Counted from the stretch's first letter, positions 46,011 through 57,076 are shown. The stretch: DNA of 64,000 bases from Tritrichomonas musculus (GCA_039105265.1 JAPFFF010000006.1:3162001-3226000), one strand, 5' to 3'. Numbers and translations are program-made. Notes: generated from the letters alone by a model not told the origin.

Positions 46011-49000
46011 TCATTTTGGCTTTTTCTTACCAAAAAGCATCATCTTTTGTTTTGATGATTGTTTCATTTGGTCGTTAGAAGCAGCCTCATTATTAGCAGC
46101 CTCTTCATTTTCTTGAAACTTACCGAGCCCGATTACGTGCTTCAACAACTGAGGAATAACGTCGCTTGAGATGTCAGAAATCAGCTTTTCAATCAGAGTA
46201 TTCATTGTACAATTGAAATCCTGATATTTAATTTCGTGGAACAAACCGTTAAACTCGTTAATATCAGGAATTTTACTCTCAGGATTATGATAACTGACGT
46301 TTAATTTAGTTTGCGTAATTTTAAAGTATCTCAATAAGAAGTAATCTTCACCTTTATCAGTCATTAATTTAATTTCTGTTGATTTGTTCTCTTCCATATA
46401 TTTCGACGTGTCTTCCTCCATTGAAGGCAATACGTCTTGAGGGAGAAGGACGTTTGGCAGAGTCAAATTCGCCTTAGGGAATTCATAACTAACTTGACTA
46501 AAAGGTGCAGCTTTCACAGCTTTACTTAAAATGAATTGAATAAGAACACTAAAGAATGCTGCTTCATAATTAACTATCGTTGGATCAATGTTGATCTCAA
46601 GATGGTTAATTATTGTGATGCCACCAACAGGCGGTGGCACTTTGCATTGAAATCTTATCAATGGATTTTTGGTCTTGCCTTCTGCCATCGCTGTCCAACG
46701 TTGAAGAACAATTGTGTTCATCGCTTCAGGGCGAATATCGTTAATTCCAAGCTCTTTAACAAGAATTGAATTCTCAGAAATATTGTCTGTTTTCTTGTCT
46801 GATTTGAACATCACATCATTGATGATAAGTGATCCGATTGGCACAATATTTGAATCGTAAATAATCGCATCAAATTCCAATACTGAAACGTCAATGTATG
46901 ACGGCCTTTCATTAGAGTTAATACTGCTACTATTCTTGCTTTTGTTAACGTCAATGATGCTCGAGTTTAGTCCGTTGTTTTCATCACTAGAATTCTGATT
47001 ATCATTAATGATTTTGCTGATGTCTTGGTCATTCGTTTTACTTGGCGTGGCTGGAATCACTTCTTGCGCAAATTGCTTAATTAATGCAATGTCATTTGAA
47101 CACGCGTTTAATTTCAATGAATTAACAGACGCTTCAAAATGATTCTCTTTCAAAAGAATCGTTATGTTTTGATAATATTGAAATCGAATGCTGTCAATTG
47201 TTATCAAATCTTGATCATTGTTTTTCATTGAAGATTTACTTCTCGATCTTCTTTTCTTCTTCTTTTCGGAAGAAGGTGACAAAGAACCCAAAGAAATCTT
47301 ATCATCAAAAGTATCATTATTGTTATTGTTATTGTTATTGTTATTGTTGTTGTTATTTTGGTTGTTATTTTGGTTGTTATTTTGGTTGTTATTTTGGTTG
47401 TTATTTTGGTTGTTTTCTTCTGGTTTATTTGTTGGCGTTTCTGCTAGGTTGCTTAGATTACATAACGATGTACTTATTATGTCAAACTTTTCTATTTCTA
47501 TTTTGTTTGTGAATGATTCGTTCTTTTTAAATGACAACGAATCAACAAGTAATTGAACAAGCATTAAATCATGCGCTTCTTCTTTGTTAATATTCAAAAT
47601 AACCTTGTTCAAACTCGCATACAAACGTGCATCATATTGAAGTGACTCAACCAAAATTTCAACTTTCGGAACTTCAAGAGAAATCAAAGGTTTAGAAAAC
47701 TTATCAAAGAAAGAGTTATTTGAGTTATTCATGATACTATTTTCTCTACCTTTTTGAGCGGTTATGGTTTTTTGAGACGATCTTCTTCTTAACAAATGAG
47801 TTAACAAATCACCATCAGAATTCAGTGTTGCTCTTTTACTCTTTCTAATTCTATTGATTTCTTTTCTAACTCTATTTTTAACATCATTTTCATCATTGGA
47901 TGTCTGTGACTCGTTGTCATTTGAGAAATCAGGCAGGAAATGGAAGAAGGCTTCCAAATATTCCTTCAAATATTTCGTATTGAATTGATTAGCAATGATT
48001 CTAATGTTTGAAACACCAATGCTCATTTTTTCTTGGATGTACTTAAATATAACACCAGTGAACACCATGAAGGTAGTCGAAAGTTCTTTACTGAATTTAG
48101 AATAAATGCATAAATCAGTGGCATTAAATAAAACAGAATCAGAGAAAATCGAACCATTTATTTTGAATTCACTTTTTGAGACTTTCATGTTACAATCCAA
48201 AGTGAAGTTTTGTAAAGTAACATCAATGGAAGTTCCGTTGATAGCTCTTTTCTTATCTTTATCGGAATCATCATTTTCATTTTCGTTGTTTTCAACGGGA
48301 AAATGGTCGAAAATTCTCAATGAAAAAGTCGGAGTTGTGCTCATTTTAACATTGATTTTACAAGGAAGACTTCCGAAAAAATAAATCTCAGGTTTGTTAT
48401 CTTTACGAGAGCAATCAACGCCAACTTTTCGCTCATAACAATCATTCATGGGATTCACACCGAAAAGATTCAAAATAGGATCAATTATCCATGACAAATG
48501 AGCAACATCCATTGTAATAAACGGCGAAACTTTATCATTTGTAAAATTAATAACAAATGTGTAAGTGACTTCAATTGCTCTAAAGTCGTGAAACGTATCA
48601 TAACCTTCAACACCGAATAAATCAACATTTGGTATAATTAAATGCTTCTTTGGATTTCCACCGCCATGAGTTTTCCAATTGATACTAAAGTCAGTTGAAA
48701 AGTTAGGGAAATGGCAAATGATCGGACCTTTTTTCATTCGAAGAAGATCAAGATAATTTGTGTTTAACATGAAATTACCTTCAGTTATTTGCAGTTTTGC
48801 ATCATAAGCGTTGAGTGACACACAATTATTGATGTCATACGTTTGTGTTCCACCGACAATGTTAGCAATGAAATGATTGACATTCGCGACATATCGGCCT
48901 CGAATGATGTTACGAAGCATGTCCCACCAACGAAGCGGAGGTGAAGGATCCAATTTTGCTTGTGGAATGCAAGCGACAATTGTATCAGCAAAATCATCAA

Positions 49001-51503
49001 GAAGTCGATTTGCTGGCCCTCCGAAATAAAACTCAAATGAATCTACATTCGCTAAAAGATCACAATAAAGCTTGACATCTGTAGCTCTTCCTGGCGCGTT
49101 ATGAGGCTGACTATAAATGTTTGTAATCACTTCAATTGGATGATCATCTTGGATTTCAGCTACAATTACTGTTCCTTTCATTGTAGCTTTGTGACCTTCC
49201 ATGAAAGGCTGCTTCAAATGCATCATCTCAGCAATGTAAGACCCAATTTTAATGTCAACTTTCAAGCCTTCAAGTGTTTCCCAACTTACATTTGGATGAA
49301 GTTCGGCTGTTGTTGGATCAAATTTATGGAGAAGATTCTCCATTCCAGGCGCTACGTTCCTAGAGTCAAGATAAGCGTCGAGATCAGTCACAGTCATTTT
49401 CAAGATGTATTTATGAAAGGTTTGTTTGTTGATCATTTTTCTGTATGTGTTAAAATAAAGCTCAGAAAGTTTTTGAATGGCGTTGCTTGACTGGTTGTTT
49501 GAAAAGTTTAAATCACTGACTTTACGGTTGAAGATGTCTTGCATCACTATCTTCTCTTGAAGAAACGGTTGGATCACATCACTGGCCAATGTGGCTAATT
49601 TAACGTTGATTGGATTGTCATGGAATTTCGCACAAACTTTTTTGACGTGAATCGCAATTGGAAAAGGCAATGTCTCTTCATCGTACTTCTTTCTAGAGGC
49701 CCACGGCTTGATGATTCGCCATGCATAGACAATGTTCATGATGAAATTACCAATTGGCACTTTTTTCCGATCATGGGCGACCACATAATCAGCTGAAAAA
49801 GTGAAGAACGTTTGATCGGGACTTGAAATTGAAAATTTGCGAACTTTTGCCATCTGGTTCTTGTTTATCCTCAATTTAACTAGTGGAAATTGAAAGGCTC
49901 CGTTCGAATAGGTAACATCCGAGGAAGTTCCTTCAACTCGTGCTTGGTCGGTGAGGTGAAGTTTTGCAGTGAAGTCATCAATATGAACACGACCGTTTAA
50001 TGGAAAGGCAAAAACATACCTCCGTGGCTCATTTCGATCACTCCTCAGCATCTTGTAGACCGGAAATATCTTGAGGCCATCGAGTGTGGAATAATGGAAG
50101 TAAAAGGAAGAAACGGTTACATTGAAATCTAACTTTTTGAAATCACATATTGAAAAGTATATTTTCGTTAAATGCAAAAAGTGATCGGAAACGATTTTGA
50201 CATTGAAATCTTCAACAGTTGCTTCAACCTTTTTTAACTCATGACGATCAAAATCCATTGAATTTTGTGAAGAAGTTTTTGATGAGCTTTTTCGCTTTTT
50301 CTTCTTCTTTTTGTCATCGTTATCGCTTCCGGGTTGACTGGTAATATCATTTCCTATTTCAATATGCTTCCTGGTGCTGTTTATGTAATCATTGTATTTT
50401 TGAAGTGGAAATTGGGTCGATAAACAGATGGATTTGAACGAAATAATAAATTGAGGAAACTCATAGGGGATGTTGACTTTAATTGACGAAAAAGAAATAT
50501 TACAATTTCCTGGGAAAAAGCGGAGAGAGAAAATGAGCGGCTTTATCTCAACTATTGACTCATTTATTTCAACTGTTAATTCTGAAAATTGCGATTTGGA
50601 GAGAATTATTTGTTTCGCTTGCGATAAAAAGTCGTAAATTGCAATAAGTTCAATCATAATCGTAAAATTGAATTTTTGTAAACCTAATTTCTTGGTTCCA
50701 TTAATTTCAAGAGAAGAATCTCCTATTTCAATTGATATCATCGAATTGTCAGTTCTTTCATATTGAATTAGAATTGATGTCTCAATTATTATAGCTATTT
50801 TATTGGTCTGATTATCAGAATATGATTCATAGCGGTTATTTTTTAAGTCTTCTTTAAAATTATCAAAATTTCCACTCTTCTGAATAACTTTTTTACTTCC
50901 TTGTTGATTTATTTCAGTAATAAACTCGATTTTATTAATATTTATTTCCAAAAAACGAAACATATAAAAAACAAACATTGATAATATTCGACTGAAAATC
51001 TTTTTGTCATCTGTAACGATCTTTTTATTACCATTTGCAATTTCGTCCTTATTTTGCTTTTGAATATCAAAATGGTTGAAATAAGGTGGATTTTTACTAA
51101 AATTATTGAAATTTGAGTTGTCGGCAGGGTTTATTGCTTTTTTCTTTTCTGTTGATGGCTGGCTATCATCATTTTGATTTATTTCAATTTGATCAACTTT
51201 TTCTTTTTTATTATTAATTTTATTGAGCTGTAATCTTAACCTTGAAATATTAATTCTTAATAATTTCCTTTTTCTTGTAAAAAGGCCCAATAAACTGATA
51301 TAAACCTTCGAATCAGAAATAGCTAAATACAAATTAGGTGCATCAAGGTATAATGACGAAAAAGAAAATAATCCGCTTTGTTCTTGAACTTGAATTTTGG
51401 CATTTAATGCTTTTGCTATCAACTTCAATGGTAACTTTTGCAAAAAGAAATAGTAAACTAATACAATAATAATTAAAAATACCAAAAGATATAGGAAAAT
51501 CAT
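46011..51503 (-). CDS. Bridge-like lipid transfer protein, BLTP2/Hobbit/Fmp27/KIAA0100 family
   Basis: The family forms long hydrophobic channels that move lipids in bulk at ER contact sites. The 1830 residues begin with a membrane anchor (about 2-22, LYLLVFLIIIVLVYYFFL) and short strands typical of the repeating beta-groove. Near 590-690 is the Fmp27-type block FHDNPINVKLATLASDV. Near 855-880 PPLRWWDMLRNIIRGRY matches the diagnostic GFWDK/WWDK-LR-HGR segment. A disordered Asn/Gln tract encoded by (ATTGTT)n lies at about 1365-1395, followed by a basic RRSRSKSSMK patch. It is shorter than animal and fungal members (about 2200-2600). The ATG at 51503 directly precedes the anchor. ER localisation is inferred from the family. 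Confidence 0.75.
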   Translation of the reverse strand: MIFLYLLVFLIIIVLVYYFFLQKLPLKLIAKALNAKIQVQEQSGLFSFSSLYLDAPNLYLAISDSKVYISLLGLFTRKRKLLRINISRLRLQLNKINNKKEKVDQIEINQNDDSQPSTEKKKAINPADNSNFNNFSKNPPYFNHFDIQKQNKDEIANGNKKIVTDDKKIFSRILSMFVFYMFRFLEININKIEFITEINQQGSKKVIQKSGNFDNFKEDLKNNRYESYSDNQTNKIAIIIETSILIQYERTDNSMISIEIGDSSLEINGTKKLGLQKFNFTIMIELIAIYDFLSQAKQIILSKSQFSELTVEINESIVEIKPLIFSLRFFPGNCNISFSSIKVNIPYEFPQFIISFKSICLSTQFPLQKYNDYINSTRKHIEIGNDITSQPGSDNDDKKKKKKRKSSSKTSSQNSMDFDRHELKKVEATVEDFNVKIVSDHFLHLTKIYFSICDFKKLDFNVTVSSFYFHYSTLDGLKIFPVYKMLRSDRNEPRRYVFAFPLNGRVHIDDFTAKLHLTDQARVEGTSSDVTYSNGAFQFPLVKLRINKNQMAKVRKFSISSPDQTFFTFSADYVVAHDRKKVPIGNFIMNIVYAWRIIKPWASRKKYDEETLPFPIAIHVKKVCAKFHDNPINVKLATLASDVIQPFLQEKIVMQDIFNRKVSDLNFSNNQSSNAIQKLSELYFNTYRKMINKQTFHKYILKMTVTDLDAYLDSRNVAPGMENLLHKFDPTTAELHPNVSWETLEGLKVDIKIGSYIAEMMHLKQPFMEGHKATMKGTVIVAEIQDDHPIEVITNIYSQPHNAPGRATDVKLYCDLLANVDSFEFYFGGPANRLLDDFADTIVACIPQAKLDPSPPLRWWDMLRNIIRGRYVANVNHFIANIVGGTQTYDINNCVSLNAYDAKLQITEGNFMLNTNYLDLLRMKKGPIICHFPNFSTDFSINWKTHGGGNPKKHLIIPNVDLFGVEGYDTFHDFRAIEVTYTFVINFTNDKVSPFITMDVAHLSWIIDPILNLFGVNPMNDCYERKVGVDCSRKDNKPEIYFFGSLPCKINVKMSTTPTFSLRIFDHFPVENNENENDDSDKDKKRAINGTSIDVTLQNFTLDCNMKVSKSEFKINGSIFSDSVLFNATDLCIYSKFSKELSTTFMVFTGVIFKYIQEKMSIGVSNIRIIANQFNTKYLKEYLEAFFHFLPDFSNDNESQTSNDENDVKNRVRKEINRIRKSKRATLNSDGDLLTHLLRRRSSQKTITAQKGRENSIMNNSNNSFFDKFSKPLISLEVPKVEILVESLQYDARLYASLNKVILNINKEEAHDLMLVQLLVDSLSFKKNESFTNKIEIEKFDIISTSLCNLSNLAETPTNKPEENNQNNNQNNNQNNNQNNNQNNNNNNNNNNNNNNDTFDDKISLGSLSPSSEKKKKRRSRSKSSMKNNDQDLITIDSIRFQYYQNITILLKENHFEASVNSLKLNACSNDIALIKQFAQEVIPATPSKTNDQDISKIINDNQNSSDENNGLNSSIIDVNKSKNSSSINSNERPSYIDVSVLEFDAIIYDSNIVPIGSLIINDVMFKSDKKTDNISENSILVKELGINDIRPEAMNTIVLQRWTAMAEGKTKNPLIRFQCKVPPPVGGITIINHLEINIDPTIVNYEAAFFSVLIQFILSKAVKAAPFSQVSYEFPKANLTLPNVLLPQDVLPSMEEDTSKYMEENKSTEIKLMTDKGEDYFLLRYFKITQTKLNVSYHNPESKIPDINEFNGLFHEIKYQDFNCTMNTLIEKLISDISSDVIPQLLKHVIGLGKFQENEEAANNEAASNDQMKQSSKQKMMLFGKKKPK

Positions 51504-52013
51504 TTTAACTATGATATAAAATTCAAATTGAATTAATAAATTATTTAGGGAATGCTGAAATCTATTTATCTTTAAATATTTTTTAATAAATAAGAAAAAT
51601 AATCCAATAATATAATAATATTTATTTTTTAAAACATATTTTATGAATTTATACTTTTTGATTTTCTTTTAATTATAGATATTTCTTGAATAATGCTATT
51701 TTTATATTTATTCAAAATTTCTGATCTGCTTTTTCATTGAAAATATAAAATTGATTATTTAAAAAAACAGTTATAATCACCATTTTTTACCATGACGATC
51801 ATGAAAGATTGAAGACAATCATTTTTAATTTTTTAAAATGAACAACATTAAAAGTACAACATAAAATCTCTTCATCAACTATACAATTAAGTAACAATGC
51901 ATTTATACATTAAATAACAAAAAAACAAAAAAAGATTAATTTTATTAAATAACAAATAAAAATAATTACAAAAATAAAACAAACAAAAATCAAATAATAA
52001 TAATTAACAATGA
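51504..52013. other. Intergenic AT-rich DNA
   Basis: Upstream of the BLTP2-like gene. On the coding strand TCATA lies within 15 bases of its ATG and could be an Inr. No gene seen. Confidence 0.35.
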
Positions 52014-53495
52014 CTAAGCTTCAACAGGCAGAGGCGGGAGAGGATTTTTCATGGTTACATATTGAGATCCATAATAATTTGATCTTGGTCTGAATTTTGC
52101 ATACCTAGTATCATTTGATCTAGTAATCAAATTATTAACACGATTTTGATCAATAATTCCATCGTCCAAATCGCTCATATTGACACCTTTTTCTTCACAT
52201 TTCCTTTTCACCTCCTCATTCAAAGCCATAATACGCGCATTTGTTGCATCTATTTCGAATTGTCTACTATTAATGATTTCTTTTTCTCTTAAAGTATTGT
52301 CATCAATTATACATTGAATTTGAATTCTATGCTTATTCAATATTAGCTTCCTTTTTCTATTGTAATACTTCCTCATTTGCTTAATATCGCCTTTAATTTG
52401 CAATTGTTCTAATTTATCCGCTTTTTCTTTAAGTTTTTGAGCTTCATCAAATTCTCTTTTCATTGCAAGTGATCGTTGCTTATTTCGCAATTCCATATAA
52501 TCTTTGGTTTGATGTTTAAATTCTCTAGTAAGTTCTGATGGAACATTGTTATCGAATTCTTGTATTTCTATCATTTGCTGGCTTTCTAATTCTCTTAAAC
52601 GATCTTCAGATATCGCTTTTTGCTCTTCAAGTTGAATTCTAATTGATTCTTGAATTGATGAAATGTAAGCAATAAGCTCATTGCGTTTAGAAAGAATTCC
52701 TTCGAGATTTTCTTTGAGTTTATTTATATCTTGATGCTTGCTAATATAATTTTCCATATAATCGAATGCTGAAGCAGCTTGCTTGGCTGCCATGTAATCT
52801 GCTTTATCAATAAGTTCGAGTTCTAAATTCTTTAACTGATTTTTGGCTGTTTTTAATTCTTCTTTTGTTGCTTCTTTATCTGGAACATTTCCATCTAATA
52901 TTGATTGAGCAAGAGAACCAAGTTCAACAAGTGTTCTTGGATTGTATTGGCGTGGATCTAATGCTGCTCGTGGAGGCCTTGAAATTATTTCTTTAGCTTG
53001 GTATACTCCATACTTTTTAGCGATTATTGGATTATTTATTAATTCTTTAGGCAAATATTTATCTGCTGAAAGTGATGAAATTTTACCTCTTTTCATTGTT
53101 AAAAGCGATGATTTTGACGATGTCGTTTTGGGCTTCGCAATGTTCACAGTTTTTTTATAAAAAACAGGATGCTTTTGTGCTGTTTGTGGACATGTGCGAG
53201 TTTGCCTTTTGAAATCACTCTGGTATTTATCGTTTTGAATATCCGTACAATTGGCTAATTTTTGAGATTTATCTAAAACAGAGTCAATTAAAGAGTTTTC
53301 TTCAGGCTGGATTATATTTTCATTTACATTTGATTGATTACCATTACTTTCTTTTGGCTGTGCTTCTGTTTTTGGAAGAATAATTTCTTGACTATCATTT
53401 TGTAAATATGATATTTGATCCTCTTGATTCTGTTGAGAAACTATAGCTTCTTGAACTTCTGTTGGAAATATATTGACATCTTCAACTATTTCCAT
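52014..53495 (-). CDS. Coiled-coil protein (paralogue A), unknown function
   Basis: The open frame reaches TTG 53555; the first ATG is 53495 (MEIVEDVNIFPTEVQEAIVS), 493 residues. The N-terminal 150 residues are disordered and Gln/Asn-rich, then a basic Ser/Thr/Lys patch, then a long coiled coil (about 210-440) containing REFDEAQKLKEKADKLEQLQ, where paired helices LAMKREFDEA and ADKLEQ resemble UVR/Huntingtin-like hairpin repeats. The C-terminus is KFRPRSNYYGSQYVTMKNPL. The neighbouring 53933-55651 gene has the same order (FDKANQIKDEANKLEEAE). The pair are tandem paralogues, probably cytoskeletal (inference). Confidence 0.65.
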   Translation of the reverse strand: MEIVEDVNIFPTEVQEAIVSQQNQEDQISYLQNDSQEIILPKTEAQPKESNGNQSNVNENIIQPEENSLIDSVLDKSQKLANCTDIQNDKYQSDFKRQTRTCPQTAQKHPVFYKKTVNIAKPKTTSSKSSLLTMKRGKISSLSADKYLPKELINNPIIAKKYGVYQAKEIISRPPRAALDPRQYNPRTLVELGSLAQSILDGNVPDKEATKEELKTAKNQLKNLELELIDKADYMAAKQAASAFDYMENYISKHQDINKLKENLEGILSKRNELIAYISSIQESIRIQLEEQKAISEDRLRELESQQMIEIQEFDNNVPSELTREFKHQTKDYMELRNKQRSLAMKREFDEAQKLKEKADKLEQLQIKGDIKQMRKYYNRKRKLILNKHRIQIQCIIDDNTLREKEIINSRQFEIDATNARIMALNEEVKRKCEEKGVNMSDLDDGIIDQNRVNNLITRSNDTRYAKFRPRSNYYGSQYVTMKNPLPPLPVEA

Positions 53496-53932
53496 TATGA
53501 ATTCAACCCTTTTCCAATTTACTCTATTTAAAAAAACGTTTTTTATTGAATTCAAAATTTTGTGAAAAAAAATCTCAACTTACGTGCTGCATGATAAAAA
53601 CATCAAAGATAATAATAAAAAAAGTAATAAATGATAACACAACTTGATTTCAAAGTCTTTGATTTATTTTTATTTAAAACACAATAATATAACAAGCCAA
53701 TAATAAATATCAACTGATTAAAGCATTTGATTGTCTAATAGTACTTGGAAATGAAATCTATTATCTTACAGTTTAGCAAATTTAATTCAATGAGAGTTTC
53801 AATCAGTCTCTAATGATTAGAATTCAATTAAAAGCAGTATTACCCAATAGAACAAACATCCTATTTTATTAAAGTCAACTATTTACCAAAAATAAATTTA
53901 CAAACAGATAAATCATCATAAGAAAAATTCAT
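53496..53932. other. Intergenic AT-rich DNA between two paralogues
   Basis: No gene or notable repeat seen. It holds the promoter of paralogue A and the 3' end region of paralogue B. Confidence 0.35.
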
Positions 53933-55651
53933 TCAATCTTTTTGAGTTCTAAATTGAGGAGATTGAGTCAAATTAAACGTCTGAGGATTCAAAACGTTTG
54001 GAAGCTTATTTCCGTCCTCTTGCTTATTATTTTCATCTTCATCAAGATTATCCATACCAAATGATGCCACAACCTGGGGTTGGTCGTTTAATTGGTCGTT
54101 AATTTTTTCAATCATAGAACATATCAAATTCGAAGCTTCTTCTCCTGAATTTGTACTTTTTTCAGTTTCAGCTTCAGTTTCAGCTTCATTTTCAATTATA
54201 TTTTCAATTTCAGCTACTGTTTCCGCTAAAATTTCAGGTTCAATTTTTGAATCAGAATCATCTTCCAATTTCTTTTCTTTTTTCTTTTGATTTTTCTGTG
54301 GCTTGGATGATGACAAATCGCCCAATCTTTTGAGCATATCATCGAAGCAATTCTGTTCTTGTTGAGAATTTTGTGCAATGGACTCGTTGTATCGTTCTTC
54401 CTCTTCTTTTTCTTTAGCGGCCATTTTTTCTCTGAATTTTTTATTCTTCTCAATTCTATCTCTTTTCTCCTTTTTCTTTCTCTCTTTGATACGCGAGTCA
54501 TTCGGTGGAATAAGTGGCGGTAATAATTTTGAAGCGGTTCTCGGATTTGTGTTACCATTCAAATTTGAGCTGGAACTTTTATTTGAATTCGAATTATCTG
54601 AATGCGATACTCCTCGAATAATGCTGATTAAACTACTATTTACAGGAGCTCGTGATTGTATTTCAAATGATGATTCTTTTGGCCTTTTAATTTGCCTTTG
54701 ATGATCATTAAGTACATTAATTCGATTTTCAACTTTTTTAATTTCGGCTTTGTGACGAGCGACAAGGCAATCTCGTTGAGATTGTCTGATTTGTTCGATA
54801 TTTTGAACTTCTTTTCGATAATTATTCTCAAATGTTAATCGTTGGAGTTCATAATCTGATTCCATTTGTAATTGTGCATTTTGCATTTCAGCTTCTTCAA
54901 GCTTGTTTGCTTCATCTTTGATTTGGTTGGCTTTATCAAATTCGTTGAGAAGACCTAGAGTCTTTTCTATTTCAAAAAGCTGAATAAGTTTTGATGATTG
55001 CTTTCGATATGATTGAGGAAGCTCTTCTCTCCACTTTTTCTCAAAATGCTCTGTTTCTTCATCATGCTTTTGTTGAAGTTGCTGAAGCTTTTCTTCCGTT
55101 TCTTCATCAAACTTTTTGAGCTCATCTTGTTGCTCATTTACTTTATCTTCAATAAGATGATCATTTTGATTCTCATTATTGTTGTTCGTTGGAGGAGTAC
55201 TGTATGTATTGCGAAATTTCATTTTTTCTTTGACTTGATCATATAGTTCTCTGACTACTTTGGCTGTTGTGTAATCTCTTTCAAAAGATTTTGAGGCTGC
55301 GTATTCACGTAAGTGCTCTGAAAGATTTGGTAAATCATTATATTCAATATCTTCAATAAAGATTCCTTCATTCATTAGTTGATCACGCAAATCGTTGCAA
55401 TATGAATCATTAATTAGAGGAGTTGATGGCTTAGAATTTTTATCATTATTATTATTATTGCTTGCATTTTTTTCTCGTTTGAGGTATGATGGAATTGGTT
55501 GTGGAGGAATGCAAGCACGATATGGAGTAACCCGATATGATTTTGTTATATTTGGATTTGAATTCATTGATTTTGATCTAATTGCATTGGCATTTTTTGG
55601 ACTGTAGCAAACTTGATAATTCGTTGATTTCCTTTTTGATAAATTCTTCAT
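53933..55651 (-). CDS. Coiled-coil protein (paralogue B), unknown function
   Basis: A 572-residue protein starting at an ATG at 55651. Basic N-terminus (MKNLSKRKSTNYQVCYSPKN), Asn-rich linker, then a small ordered segment (LREYAASKSFERDYTTAKVV) that looks like one helical-hairpin unit. A long coiled coil (about 165-335) follows, with FDKANQIKDEANKLEEAEMQ matching paralogue A. Then comes a Ser/Asn linker, a Lys/Glu-rich helix (RIKERKKKEKRDRIEKNKKF), and a Glu/Thr/Ala run (EIENIIENEAETEAETEKST). It is likely microtubule- or flagellum-associated, but nothing in the sequence proves this. Confidence 0.65.
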   Translation of the reverse strand: MKNLSKRKSTNYQVCYSPKNANAIRSKSMNSNPNITKSYRVTPYRACIPPQPIPSYLKREKNASNNNNNDKNSKPSTPLINDSYCNDLRDQLMNEGIFIEDIEYNDLPNLSEHLREYAASKSFERDYTTAKVVRELYDQVKEKMKFRNTYSTPPTNNNNENQNDHLIEDKVNEQQDELKKFDEETEEKLQQLQQKHDEETEHFEKKWREELPQSYRKQSSKLIQLFEIEKTLGLLNEFDKANQIKDEANKLEEAEMQNAQLQMESDYELQRLTFENNYRKEVQNIEQIRQSQRDCLVARHKAEIKKVENRINVLNDHQRQIKRPKESSFEIQSRAPVNSSLISIIRGVSHSDNSNSNKSSSSNLNGNTNPRTASKLLPPLIPPNDSRIKERKKKEKRDRIEKNKKFREKMAAKEKEEEERYNESIAQNSQQEQNCFDDMLKRLGDLSSSKPQKNQKKKEKKLEDDSDSKIEPEILAETVAEIENIIENEAETEAETEKSTNSGEEASNLICSMIEKINDQLNDQPQVVASFGMDNLDEDENNKQEDGNKLPNVLNPQTFNLTQSPQFRTQKD

Positions 55652-56047
55652 ATAGTTTAAAGATAACGATTTTTTTTCTTCAATTTTTTTGATTCAAAAA
55701 TTTATTTTTAAAATATCTCAAATTATTAAAGATAAAATAATGATTTTTTATATGATTTAATCATTAAAATAAATTTATAATTAAATATAAATTAAAATAA
55801 TGAACTCTAAAAAAAATTTATTATTACAAATCAATAAACAGGAATCAAATCAATTGATTAATTTAATATTTTAGAATACTACTAAGGGAAAATCACCCAA
55901 TTTGATATATTGCTTAAAAAGGGAGGAAAAAAAAAAAAAAAAAAAAAAAAAAACTGAAATAACATATATTGTTCAAAATATTAAAAGGATAGACTTTATA
56001 TAAACAATATATAAGATATAATAAAATAGTATTAAAGATATTAACAA
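55652..56047. other. Intergenic AT-rich DNA with a long poly-A tract
   Basis: A run of nearly 30 A residues lies near 55925-55953. Nothing coding. Confidence 0.4.
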
Positions 56048-57076
56048 TCATAAAAGATTTGATGACTTGTATTTGTTATCAATAAGAAACTCTTCATCTT
56101 GATTAACTGTTTCCGAACTACGCGATCTCTCCATTGTCATTCTTGATATTGAATATAAAACGCCTCCACTAAACAAAAGAACCGTACCAAACAATTTAGA
56201 AAAGTTCCAATTTGTTTCATTATAAGCAAAGTGAGATATAACCAATGTTCCAATAACTCTTAATTGTGCAATAACTCCCATAGAAATCATTGATGTTATT
56301 TTTTGAACGTATGTAATCGTGACATGGAGTGATTGATGAAGAATAGTTCCAAATATAATCCAAAAGAAAAATTTGAGAGTAAAAATACTTGAAACGTTAT
56401 CCCAAGCAATTTTTTCAAAAAAGATTGATGATAAAAAAGAAATTGGTAAAATAAGAGTTGATTTCCAAAAGAGAAAATCAAGTAATTGAAAATCAGTTTC
56501 AATGCGAGATAAAATGTTGATGACTTTCTTATTAAATAAAAGATTTATTGAATGAAGTAAAATTGAGATCATTTGGAGTAAAATTTGAGTTGTTGATGGC
56601 AATTTGGCCGTTGTCCATTCAAAATCTTTAATAATTAAAATTATTCCGCATAAAACTATTAGTAAAGATGCAAATCCTAACAAATTAAGCCTTTCTCCTA
56701 AAAAGAGAAAACCAAATATCCCATTCCAAAAAAGGCCTGTTAACCGAAAAAGTAAAACAAAATCAAGTGCAGATGCAAAAAACCCAATGTTGATTACAAT
56801 AATTCCAAATGTATTTACCAAAGAAGATAAAAGAAGCCAAGGCCATACTGAATCTGGAACTTTTAGGAAAGATATCGATTTCTTAAATTTATGAGCGGAC
56901 CATGTAACAAAAAATGCAAGTGGGAGCATAAATACGCCATTCATAAATGATATAAATAATGGGTATGGAGCAAACTTGAAAAATTCTTTTTTGAAAAAAC
57001 TATTTGCTGAAACAAAGACAAATTGCAAAAGGTGAGTTCCACCAAAGATTAAACTTCCTTTACATTTATTATCCAT
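56048..57076 (-). CDS. Drug/metabolite transporter superfamily (EamA / SLC35-like) membrane protein
   Basis: A longer frame starts at TTG 57088; the ATG at 57076 (MDNKCKGSLIFGGTHLLQFV) gives 342 residues. About ten hydrophobic helices in two EamA-like halves. The first half has the typical GIFGFLFLGERLNLLGFASL segment (ending of EamA, with the helix-breaking GER). The second half ends with GTLVISHFAYNETNWNFSKL and FGTVLLFSGGVLYS. Short cytosolic tail with SRSSETVNQDEEFL. Relatives move nucleotide sugars, triose phosphates or metabolites across Golgi/ER or plasma membrane. The substrate cannot be predicted. Confidence 0.75.
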   Translation of the reverse strand: MDNKCKGSLIFGGTHLLQFVFVSANSFFKKEFFKFAPYPLFISFMNGVFMLPLAFFVTWSAHKFKKSISFLKVPDSVWPWLLLSSLVNTFGIIVINIGFFASALDFVLLFRLTGLFWNGIFGFLFLGERLNLLGFASLLIVLCGIILIIKDFEWTTAKLPSTTQILLQMISILLHSINLLFNKKVINILSRIETDFQLLDFLFWKSTLILPISFLSSIFFEKIAWDNVSSIFTLKFFFWIIFGTILHQSLHVTITYVQKITSMISMGVIAQLRVIGTLVISHFAYNETNWNFSKLFGTVLLFSGGVLYSISRMTMERSRSSETVNQDEEFLIDNKYKSSNLL

